In this document: positions 11,003-21,400 of the stretch, piece by piece
Position numbering within the stretch: position 1 is the stretch's first letter
Layout: each line of letters starts with the position of its first letter
Source of the DNA: Chondrosia reniformis
Taxonomy: Eukaryota; Porifera; Demospongiae; Chondrillida; Chondrillidae
Reading direction: 5' to 3'
NCBI GenBank assembly: GCA_947172415.1
Contig: OX359192.1
Coordinates: 2,668,501-2,732,500 of the forward strand
Length of the DNA: 64,000 nucleotides
Translations under genes and position numbers: made by a program
The notes under the pieces: model-generated
What the model saw: only the letters and a program-made list of their open reading frames with translations
Told to the model about the DNA's origin: nothing
Database searches by the model: none

Positions 11003-12245
11003 AACTGTTCAAAGGTCGATGAAAGTGGCCTGAAACCTGATTGGTCTAAGCGAATGATTAATCCATTTGGTATTTGTTCATTTTATCTGTCCTAAACACA
11101 CTCGTACCAAACCATCTAATAGGAAGTCTTGCTTCTGAGGATCGCGCCCAGCATAATATAAATTCCAGTTGAGTTGGGATCATCAAGTACTGACTGGCTA
11201 ATAGACTCACGTTGAGTATCTATGATGTGTAAAACGAATATATCCATAATATTAATTTTATACCGCCAAACTTGAGTTGCGTGTCTTGTGACAGGCCAAG
11301 ATGCGTTGATTTAGGGATTGGCAGTGAGTATGTCACCACTTCCTTTCAATAAATGTACATCTAGCCTTATCATGACAGTATGATTCAAGGCATTCCTATT
11401 GATGTAATAATGTTTCCTGTTATAGCCTATATACATACCTAACACTTCACATTTTAGGAAATTACTTGTCACATGCAAACATTTATAGACCAGGGTCTAT
11501 GTATGACTTGAAGAGGATGACACTTTAACCAACCATTATGATTACGTACATCCTTTTATAGGCTATACTTCCTTTTTGAATAAATTGTTCTACTAACTCA
11601 TGAGTAGTCTGTCATTATCATTTATCTGAGCCTCACATGTTTAACTGTTTGTTATGACATACATACTTGTGTAGCAGTTTGTAGTATAGTGAACCTAATG
11701 TTCCTTTTTATTCGGTTTCAGGTACTGTTTATGGAAATGTAATAGTACTTTTTCTTTTACTAAATTTTAAGCTTCAAGGACAGTTGAAACTGTGTCTTTA
11801 TATTACTCACAATTATAATTACTGTTTCACAATGCAATATAGCTGCTTACCTGCGTAGGACTAATAACAGAAATATGAGAGTTGATTGCACAATACCTTT
11901 GCAACACTACCTATATATGATGTAATATGTAGTGTGATGTGTACACATTCATTTGTTGTTTGAACAAAAGTTCAGTGTGTGCAAATTATGACAGCGTTAT
12001 ACCCAGAGCTTTTTCTACATGTTGGTACTTTTGTAATGTCTGACTCAGCAGATAGTGAGATAAAAGTTGTTGTCTCAGCAAGACAGCAGTAGGTACAATG
12101 TATAGTAGGTGAAGCTACTATGTTTTCCTATTCCATACAGTCTGAGGTGCTGTGGGGAAGACAGTTTAGGGTGCCAGGACTGTGTTTTCTCTGTATAGTT
12201 AGAAGATAAGAGAAGAGAGGAGGTGGATTTACTAAGCAAATATTT
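11003..12245. other. No gene recognised
   Basis: AT-rich sequence with short frames only. No domain, RNA gene or clear repeat boundary could be supported. Confidence 0.5.
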
Positions 12246-12254
12246 GTATAATAA

Positions 12255-12660
12255 TACAGTGAAAACTGGTTAACACGAAGTCGCTTTACACGAAATATTG
12301 CTTAACACAAACAATTCGCCGAGACCAGGTTATTTACCATACTAAATATACTGTTTTACGCAAAAAGTGCCTGTTAACGCGAAGGCATTAACACGTGTAC
12401 ATTGTCAAGATGGCAGTCGCGAAGAAGCAATGAAGCTACTCGATAAATTTCAAGATAAACATTTTCGAAGAGATTGACGCCAAAAGGCTCTCTAAGTCGG
12501 AAATTTGCCAAAAGTACGACATTCCCAATTCGACACTCTCTACGTTCTTGAAGAACAGGACTAAAGTCGAGGAGAAAACTACAGCGCCAACGGGAGTAGG
12601 AAACGTCTTCGCGAAGCAGCCTACTCTGATATCGACGAAGTTGTTTTTTGTGTATGCAGT
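12255..12660 (+). pseudogene. Tigger/pogo-type (Tc1-mariner superfamily) transposase, 5' fragment
   Basis: The left end acagtgaaaactggttaac looks like a Tigger-type terminal repeat. Its reverse complement stands alone at about 16908-16925. From ATG 12410 the frame gives MAVAKK and then a shift. It continues with a CENP-B/psq-type helix-turn-helix region (EIDAKRLSKSEICQKYDIPN, then STLSTFLKNR), another shift, then RLREAAYSDIDEVV. This is the typical N-terminal DNA-binding part of Tigger transposases. The DDE domain is missing and the copy is truncated by another repeat at about 12680. It carries at least two frameshifts and is dead. Confidence 0.75.
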
Positions 12661-12689
12661 TCATTTTTAGTGTATCAATGTGTTTATAT

Positions 12690-14085
12690 ATACAGTACAA
12701 GTTACAATATACTAAGGTAATCTAATATAAATAAATAAAATAATATAAAGCCTCACTATACTTAAGACATTCACTACGAGCAATTTCGTTATGAGATTCT
12801 ACTGTACACATGGAAAACGTACACACATGGATAAGAATAAAGCCTTGTTGAACATCAGTAACATAAATTTACTAATTCTGGACGTTTCAACCCTGAAGTC
12901 TTCATCAATAATACAGGAATGGGAATATCAAGTAGGAAATTAGTAAATTCGTGTTCCTGAAGCTCAACAAGGCTTTATTCTCATAATGATCGCAACAAAC
13001 ACTCCTAATTCCTACACATGGACAAGTAAAAATATGAACAAAAAGCGTAAGAAGAGAAGACAGAGCTTCAATTACCAAAGTTTTAATAAGGTCGACTAAA
13101 CGAATTTCTTTTGCATCAATATAGGGACAATTCTGCCTCAAACTTAGCGGAAACGTACACAAATACGCTTTATCTAACCTTCGCTACAACTCGTTTATTC
13201 TGTAGCTCCTTCTCGTAGGAGAGCGTCGACTTGTCATAGCCGTTCTTGAAAGGATGATCTTCTTTTGCAACGAGGCGTGACATTTCGCAACGTCACATGA
13301 TAATCCATTAAATGTGTACGGAGCGACATACGAGAGGTATATATATACAGTGCAAGTTACAATATACTAAGGTAATCTAATATAATATAATTAATTAATT
13401 AAATAATTCATATGGCTCCAAGAAAGGACCTAGAAACAAAATGGGCACATCATCATAAGGTTTAGGGTATAAAACTCATTTTAAATTGAAGGGATTTTTT
13501 ATTTAGGCCTCCGCTTGTTAGAAAACGGAGGACAAAGTCTGCATATAAAATGCCATAGGACTATAGAAAACCTATGGGAAATTTATATTGAAACCAAGTG
13601 TTATATTAATAAAAATTTTCAATTGGTCAGATAACTGTGAAACCGACATATATCATGGTACAAGTGTATGACAAACGTCTGGCGAAGTTTTGCTTAATTA
13701 AATGAGCAAAATAATCAAGATATAACGAAGAATTCAAGGTTACGATTGCGCAATCTCGTGATGTATTATGATGTTTCTCTAGGGCGTCACCAACACCTCT
13801 CGTATGTCGCTCCATAAACATTTAGTGAATCTTGTGACGTTGCGAAAACGTCACCGACTCGTTGCTAAAGAAGATCATCCTTTCGTGAACGGCTATGACA
13901 AGTCGACGCTCTCCTACGAGAAGGAGCTACGGAATAAGTGAGTTGTAGCGAAGGTTAGATAAAGCGTATTTGTATACGTTCATGTTAAGTTTAAGCCAGA
14001 ATTGTTGCTATATATTGATGTAAAATAAATAAAATAAATTCGTTTAGACGACCGTAGTAAAACTTTGGTACTTATATATATATAT
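12690..14085. mobile_element. Repeat family A, foldback copy (two inverted family members)
   Basis: The left arm (about 13045-13330) is in the same orientation as the copy at 2935. The right part (about 13460-14080) is in the opposite orientation, so the whole can fold back over roughly 280 bp. The motif tatatacagt(g/a)caagttacaatat stands at both 12690 and 13343, each in a TA tract. No coding potential beyond accidental frames such as 13627-13821 (-). Confidence 0.75.
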
Positions 14086-14089
14086 TACA

Positions 14090-14270
14090 ATCAAGTACTA
14101 CACAGTACAAGTTACAAATTTAAGAGGGCCAAGTGACTATACAATATTAAAATTACAATCAAGTACTAGCTACACATGCAGTGCAAGTTACAAATTTAAA
14201 GAGATCCAAGTGACCCCTAGGATAATCAGTATTTTAAACAGTACAAGACTTTAGTCACACTAGTACTGTT
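14090..14270. repeat. Fragments of the foldback element seen at 1440-2250
   Basis: Two partial copies begin with acaatcaagtact and run through gtgcaagttacaaattta, with nearby words matching the arm of the 1440-2250 element. They are diverged and tandemly placed. Confidence 0.6.
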
Positions 14271-14296
14271 GCAGGCTTTGAAATCATATATATATA

Positions 14297-14675
14297 AAGT
14301 AAATTAAAAACATTTACAAAAATGATGTTAGAAGTAGGAATGGTAGTGTTCACTAATACATCTGCAAAAAGTATCGAAACAAGACACTGATTATATGATA
14401 AGGCTAATCATACAGAAGTTGCATATATACTGAAATTTAAGTAAATTAACCATACACTTCTGTGTTTGGGCGCACTAACCTTAAGTAGGAATGGTGCGCC
14501 CAAACACAGAAGTGTATGGTTAATTTACTTAAATTTCAGTATATATGCAACTTCTGTATGATTAGCCTTATCATATAATCAGTGTCTTGTTTCGATACTT
14601 TTTGCAGATGTATTAGTGAACACTACCATTCCTACTTCTAACATCATTTTTGTAAATGTTTTTAATTTACTTGTA
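14297..14675. mobile_element. Near-perfect palindromic foldback element (arms about 180 bp)
   Basis: From aagtaaattaaaaacattta (14297) to tgtttttaatttact (about 14675) the sequence is almost its own reverse complement. The centre lies at ctaaccttaagtaggaa. Arms contain cacttctgtgtttgggcg and gtatcgaaacaagacactg. A diverged, less symmetrical relative lies at 41275-41515, and a partial one at about 59215-59310. Such perfection implies recent origin or gene conversion between arms. Confidence 0.85.
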
Positions 14676-14689
14676 TTCCCCCTTTTTTT

Positions 14690-15240
14690 CCTCTTAATAT
14701 TACTAGTTTTAAATTGATTTGAAAATTTTCTTGGCGAAGATCTCAAAATAACGTCTTAGACAAGAGAAATATGCCGAAAACCATGATCTCTTAATTAAAA
14801 AATGGCGTCCGAGAAGACCACAATTTTCGCTCTTCACAATTAACATGCTTATTGTAGAGCGCATTCAGATTTAGGGCTGTCTATTCCCTAGCTCTGAAAT
14901 ATTTATGACGATTTATAACTAGTACATGCCGCATAAGTTCGCATATTAGCGCTAGTCTATTCAATAAAAGAAGAAGAAGAAGAAAAAATGAATTTTGGAA
15001 GTGGGTCTATTCCTAGTTAGCCGCTTTTTGAACGCTAAAGAGCGTGTAGAGCGTCGAAACATGTTTTGGCATTTAGGAAAGCGTGCATTAATCGCTGCAA
15101 ATAACCGAATATAACCGAAAATCGCTTCGTTGGCGATTTATGAGGTGTTGATTGCTAATACATTGGATAGGGCGGCCATTTTTTTTCCCGGCCATTCCTA
15201 CTTAGAGAGTACTACCGTACTCTCTGATATAGAGTTGAGA
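14690..15240. mobile_element. Non-autonomous repeat ending in agagagtactaccgtactctct (family B, diverged copy)
   Basis: The right end (about 15207-15228) carries the short palindrome agagagtac...gtactctct. The same terminal palindrome occurs at 17146-17160, 34628-34642 and 39508-39531. The interior includes a gaagaagaag tract at about 14968. No coding potential. Confidence 0.55.
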
Positions 15241-15274
15241 TGAGTTGAGATAATGAGTTATATATATATATATT

Positions 15275-15735
15275 TTTAGGGGCTGCCACAGGCAGCCCCT
15301 TATATTGTTTTCATTTGCCGATTACGTTGTACGGCTTCATGTTACGGAAAGATATATATATATATATACGTATATATATATACAGTGCAAGTTACAATAT
15401 ATAGATATATAGATATATAGATATATATATCTATATATATAATACGGGTTCATACGCAACTATTATAACACTTATTTTATACGTCGATATATGTATAATA
15501 CGAGTTCATACGTAACTATTGTTACACTTAATTTATACGTCAATATATCGTTTTTGCTAATGGCGGCGTTCAGGAAGCTTTAGTTAACGAAGCTTTTCCA
15601 TCGTTATTTATAAAGTTCAGGACACTTAAGCGTCCTCAATCGTTAGTATTACGAATATATATATTAAATCCCAACGATGCGGCCAAGTAGTTCGAGTTAA
15701 TTCGGGGGCAACTCGAACTACTTGTTTACTTGCAT
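15275..15735. repeat. Cluster of short hairpins and TA tracts
   Basis: aggggctgcc-acag-gcagcccct at about 15278 and aagtagttcgagtt...aactcgaactactt at about 15687-15722 are small perfect hairpins. The word ttcaggacacttaagcgtcct at 15617 matches ttcaggacgcttaagtgtcct at 2322, so it belongs to a shared repeat. Between them lie TA microsatellites and two copies of atacg(g/a)gttcatacg. Confidence 0.6.
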
Positions 15736-15786
15736 TTGTCCATGTTTAGGAATAAGGAGTGTTATATATTATGCATGTTTAATTAC

Positions 15787-16250
15787 AATCAAGTACTACA
15801 CAGTGCAAGTTACAAATTTATGCACGGATGCAAGTGACTCCCAAGATAATCACACTGAGGTAGATAATATAATACAGATGGAAATGACTCCCATAATAAT
15901 CACAATCAGGTATATTAAACGCTACAAGACTTTAGCCACACTGAAATTCTCAACTGCTGCATACAGAGTAGTAGTCTCTACAGATCATATAAGGTTAAAC
16001 GCATGGCCTTCCAATTACCTTTTCACACCTTAGTATAGACTGAAGATGATGCATCTGCATGCCATTATCAGCAAAAATTCCAGTCTCATGCAGGGGGTCT
16101 CAGCCAATAATCACCGCAGATTTGACTTGCCTTGAGTGTGAGCTAGGAGTACTGTTGGTCGCTTGCATGCATTCACGTAAGCAACAGGGTTAGAGACAAT
16201 TTGATAACTTGCACACAAGGGACATAAAGGCTGGGGCCTTTAATTTATTT
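15787..16250. mobile_element. Single-arm copy of the 1440-2250 foldback element
   Basis: Reads aatcaagtactacacagtgc onward and follows the left arm of the 1440 element word for word with scattered differences, to ggctggggccttt. The second arm is absent and family A sequence follows at once. Confidence 0.75.
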
Positions 16251-16264
16251 CATGAACAATGTCC

Positions 16265-16800
16265 CTTTCTTTTGCATCAGTATAGGGACAATTCTGCCTC
16301 AAAATTAACGGGAACGTATACAAATACGCTTTATCTAACCTTCGCTACAACTCGCTTATTCAGTAGCTCCTTCTCGTAGGAGAGCGTCGACTTGTCATAG
16401 CCGTTCTCGAAAGGATGATCTTCTTTAGCAACGAGGCGGTGATGTTTTCGCAATGTCACATGATTCACAAAATGTTTATACGGAGCGACATACGAAGGTG
16501 TTGGTGACGCATTCGAAGAACATCACAATACATCACCAGCTTGCGCAATCGTAACTTTGAATTCTTCATTATATCTTGATTATTTTGCTCATGTAATTAA
16601 GCAACACTTTGCCAGACGTTTCTTATACACATGAACCATGATATATGTTGATTTCACAGTTATCTGACAAATTGAAATTTTTTATTAATATAACACATGG
16701 TTTGCATATAAATTTCCAATAGGTTTTCTATAGTCCTATGGCATTTTATATGCAGACTTTGTCCTACGTTTTCTAACAAACAGAGGCCTAAATGAAACTT
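16265..16800 (+). mobile_element. Repeat family A, copy 4
   Basis: Same landmarks as the 2935 copy: cttcgctacaactcgctta, gtaggagagcgtcgacttgt, and the region ending in aggttttctatagtcctatg. It ends at aaacttgcactgtatatata. Confidence 0.75.
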
Positions 16801-17137
16801 GCACTGTATATATATACACTTTTGGATCATTACATTACATGTATGGAGATCTGATAACAAGAAAACTGCTAACGAGAAATGATTTGGCTTGCACTGTGAA
16901 TTTCTCGTTAACCAGTTTTCACTGTATTTCGATTGTACTATACACACATACGTACTGCTATTTATACAGTAACATACTACATATGTACAGCTATAGTCTA
17001 CTGATATCGAAATGCATGCAGCAATGCTCCACAAATCATTTCTCATTTTATACAGTATATACTTACTCCAATTTTGTATGTGCGTATTTACACTTAGTCC
17101 AAGTATTGAAGATATGAAATGAGTTGGGATTCTATAT

Positions 17138-17700
17138 CAGAGAGTACGGTAGTACTCTCTATGTAGGGATGGTACCGGCTGTTTCGTTTTTCCTATACGT
17201 ACATTTGTATAGGAGCAAAAATCCAAAATAGGCTGAAAACCGCCAAAAAAAACTATGTATAGTTAAAAATAGACTAGTCATTCTATAAACTGGCATTTAA
17301 GGCAAGCGGCCATGTTCCGCAAATGAAATGCAAATGAACGAACTTTGAAATACCCCATTTTTGTTTTCTTCTTCATCTTCATCTTCTGCGCCCGCTGTAA
17401 CTAAAAAAGAAAAGAAAATTTTGAACAACTTCATAAGTGAAAATACTCTAAATTTTCCGGACTGTATTCTTTGTAGAAGCGAGAGCGATAACGTTGTTAT
17501 TGAGCATGACGGTTTTCATGGCCCAAGAGTCAAGGCTTCAATAAATTCGCTATTTTAATGACATCATAATCAGTCGCAGATTGTGAAACCAAAATACAAA
17601 TCTAATTCCTAGCTCATGCTCCATAAAAAGTACAGAAACTAGAAAGGGATGCTACACGGTGAAGCATTAGCTACAAATGAATCCATATAAATCCAAATAT
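17138..17700. mobile_element. Non-autonomous repeat family B, copy 1
   Basis: Starts at agagagtacggtagtactct, runs through a cttcttcatcttcatcttct tract and ends near tacagaaactagaaaggga. The same sequence appears reverse-complemented at about 38930-39540 with modest divergence. The copies share blocks such as gagcatgacggttttcatgg, but no intact reading frame. Confidence 0.75.
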
Positions 17701-17889
17701 ACATAGCCTATATATGAACCTTAATGGGGGCTTGCTTATGGGTCTTCCAATTATAACATAACATTGATATACAATTCTCTACTCAGACAAGATCACACTT
17801 TACCTGTTACAAAAATACATACATATGTATTAACAGGTTAATGTTATTCAATCATTCTGTTCAATCACTTTTGCCAACAGAATTATTGA

Positions 17890-18383
17890 TTAACCCTTTA
17901 ATGACCGTTGACGATATACATTGTCATGATAATTATATGCAGCCGATAACCGTTGACGATATACATCGTCATAGATAGGCGGCAGGCTTTCCCGGCGAAT
18001 TATTAGCATATGCGTGGCCAAAGTAAACTCTAACAGGTGTTAAGTGGTCGTCAGACAGTTGCACTTTACGATTAGTGCACACAGGTGGCAGGAACCTTCC
18101 CTCCGTGGCGAAAAAAGCCTACGAATTAACCGTATACGTACCGTGTGAGTGAAGAGAACTGACCAGGCTCTGAATGCGACCGCATAGGGTTAGGGTTAGG
18201 GTTAGTGCCTGGTCCGTTCTCTTCACTTGATTCGAAAGGCTAAACTTGACGAGAATCCACTTCCTCAGTCGTAAAAACAACCTTACCTTACACGTAGCAC
18301 TTACGTACATCACGTGGCCTTCGAAAAAGTCAGTCATAAGGTATAGGGCCGCCCACGCAATAAGTTGGCGGGGAAAGGGTTAA
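17890..18383. mobile_element. piggyBac-like MITE with TTAA ends and an internal TTAGGG run
   Basis: The left end is TTAACCCTTT and the right end AAAGGGTTAA, i.e. a TTAA target duplication plus CCCTTT terminal repeats, as in piggyBac-type elements. Near the left end, ccgttgacgatatacat occurs twice about 50 bp apart. An internal inverted repeat (agtgaagagaac and gttctcttcact) encloses a run of three TTAGGG units at about 18184-18204. No transposase is encoded. Confidence 0.7.
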
Positions 18384-18477
18384 CATTAACCTGAATTACA
18401 TATTCTTTTGTAAACATTATTATTTTTATTGTCTTTGTGCTATGTATATTCTTTCTGTTTATAGATCTGGATGTAGA

Positions 18478-21400
18478 ATGGAAATGAGGATTGTGTTGTT
18501 TATTCTGATGTGTATTAACACATCAGGTGAGTGTTTATATACTATCCAGTAGAATATGGAATATTTGGGTCGCCATAGGCACTAACTAAAAAAATGGCTG
18601 ACAAGATGGCTGCCTTGGCGATTGAGCAGTAAGCTTGTTAAATAAGACAATTTTACCATTGATACCACTGATTGGAAGAAAAGATCTTTATATATATTAC
18701 TATCAAGAGATATCATCGCCAACGAGAACTAACACGGTACATTGTTCGTCCTGTGGTCGTGTTCTTCCTGTTCGCTGAGACGGAAATGTGAGGATTCATG
18801 GCCCTGTGACCAGCTGATGTCCAGGCTCAGGATTACCCCCCTCCATCGTGGATATCACATCCCCGAGCTCTCCCACTGTGAGTTCACTGCCTATTTCAAG
18901 CCCACCTACGTCCCATCCCTCTACTTCTCGAGTTAATTTCCCATCAAACAGCTCTGTGATTAACCCCGGTCCGATTAAGTGTAGAATCCTTAAGAGGATT
19001 CCCCTTGGGTCCCGAGCTCCTTGTTCAGAGAAGCTGTCATCCATCCTCGATGATATTGTTAAGGGGAATGGTGAGGCTGCATGGAACCGTCTCTTCCTCT
19101 TTAGCAGGCGCTGCCTGGCTCAACCTAGTCGGGGAGTCCACAGAAGAAGCTTGGTCACGCGTATTAACCAGGCTATTGAGCATGAGAAGGATAGCCCCAC
19201 AAGTAGCAGTCAGAGTCAGGGCCCCGCATCCCTGGCTAAGAGGGTTGTGGCAAAGCTGGAGGATGGGGACTTTAGGGGAGCAGTACGCTCAGTCAGTTCA
19301 ACTAAGTAGAGCAGACAAGGAGTCACTGAAGTTGCTACAGGAGAAGCACCCTCCTTCCTATCCAGACTTCTCATTCCCATCACTAGACATGCAGTATCCT
19401 CCTCCAACTATGTCCACCACAGAAATCATCCATGTTTTCTTTTCCCCCATGGGTTCCTCGGGCGGACCGGACGGGTTGCGGCCATAGCACCTAAAAGATC
19501 TTGTCACCTACTCCAAAGTGAAGGACCCAACAGATTGATAGACTCACTGACTGGTTTCATCAACTTTGTCATATGCGGGAAATCCCAGTAAGTGCTCGCC
19601 CATTCTTCTTTGGGGCAACCCTGACAGGTCTGGGCAAGAAGGATGGAGGTATAAGGCCCATAGCTGTCGGCTGTGTTTTACGCAGGTTGGCTGCAAAATG
19701 CCTGTGTGCCTCTGTTTTTGATGATATGGGCTCTCTCCTATTCCCACATCAACTAGGATTTGGGTCTGCAATGGGTGTTGAGACTGCCTTTCACACTGCC
19801 AGGGCGTTCCTGTCCAAGTTGGAAGACGACCTTATAATCAAACTGGACTTTGGGAATGCCTTTAATAACATTCGGCGGGACAAAATGCTCCACTCCGTCC
19901 TGTCCAAGGCACCCGAACTGCTCCCACTCGCTCACTGCTCTTACCAATACCCCTCATTCCTGTTTTTTGGAGAATTCTCCTTCTCATCCGCAGAAGGCGT
20001 TCAACAGGGTGTCCCCCTAGGTCCGCTCCTCTTCTGTTTAGCCATCCATGACACAATTGTCAGCCTTAAGTCGGAGTTTAATGTGCTTTATTTGGAGGAT
20101 GGGACCTTGGGGGGTCAGTGGATGATGTGAAAGCTGATGTTGCCTGTTTGGAGAAAGCTGCTAGTGAGATCAACTTGTTTCTAACCACGACAAATCGGAA
20201 ATTATTTATGTTGATGAGTCGTCCAAGTCAAGCATGCTTTCACTTGCCCCTTCCCTCCATGCGGTGGACCCTGCTAAAGCAACCCTCCTTGGCTCCCCCA
20301 ATTGGAGGGGCGTTTCGCTGAACACCGGCCGGGAGGCCAAGGTGGAGCAGCTGGAGACACTTGGCAGTCGACTAAAGCAGCTCCGAGCGCATGATGCACT
20401 CTGCCTTCTCCAAAATGCATTAGCCATACGAAAGGTCTTATACATTCTCCGCACGGCCCCAAGTTTCAGGTCACCTGCCCTGGCCTCATTTGACTGTGTT
20501 CTGCAATCCCTCTTGGAGTCCATATGTAACATCTGTCTCAGTGATCAGAACTGGACTCAAGTCTCATTACCCATTCATTTGGGAGGGTTGGGTATTGGGA
20601 GTGTTACTATACTGGCACCTACTGCCTTCTTGGCTTCCGCTGCAGGTACTTCCTCCGTAGTCCCAGTTCTACTTCCTCCCACATCTTTACCTGTCACCTG
20701 CCCCCACCAAGATTAATCTTAATCTCTGGAAATCCAGTTTTGGCTCCTCAGATCCACCGTCTGGAGCAACGATGAACATCCAAAGGGCATGGGATAGACC
20801 AGTCGCTGATGCTTGTGCCTCCAGCCTCGCTTCGGGAGCAACTCCCATTGCCAGGGCTCGCCTGTTGGCTTCTCAGCAGAAGGAATCTGGTGCTTGGCTT
20901 AGGGCTCCGCCTATGTCGGTTCTCGGCTTGAGAATGGACGATGACTGCATCCGTATAGCGGTTGGGCTTCGCCTGGGCTCGGCCCTATGCCTTCCACATG
21001 AGTGTACTCAGTGTGGAGCTAAGATGGATGAGTCTGGAGTACATGCCTTAAGCTGCCGAAGGAGCAAGGGTAGGCTGCCAAGGCACTCTTGCCTGAATGA
21101 AATCATCAAGCGCACCTTGGCGGCCATAGATGTCCCTTGTACTCTGGAGCCCCGTGGCCTTTGCAGGGGACACGGTAGATGCCCTGATGGGATTTCCATC
21201 CCCTGGGCGCAAGGCCGGTGCCTAGTGTGGGACATGACATGCCACGACACATTTGCTCCATCCAACATTCAAGTTTCTTCAATCAGTACTGGCCTTATAG
21301 CAGATTGTGCGGCCTCCAGCAAGCGACTGCTATACTCAGACCTCTGCCAATCCTATGCCTTCATTCCAATTGCAGTGGAGTCATCAGGATCATTTGGAAA

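Noticed and set aside
5022-12250. RAG2-like partner gene next to the RAG1-like gene
   Set aside because: No kelch-repeat reading frame is present on either strand of this stretch.
18184-18204. Telomere end or interstitial telomere block
   Set aside because: Only three TTAGGG units, enclosed in a hairpin inside a TTAA-flanked MITE. Not a chromosome end.
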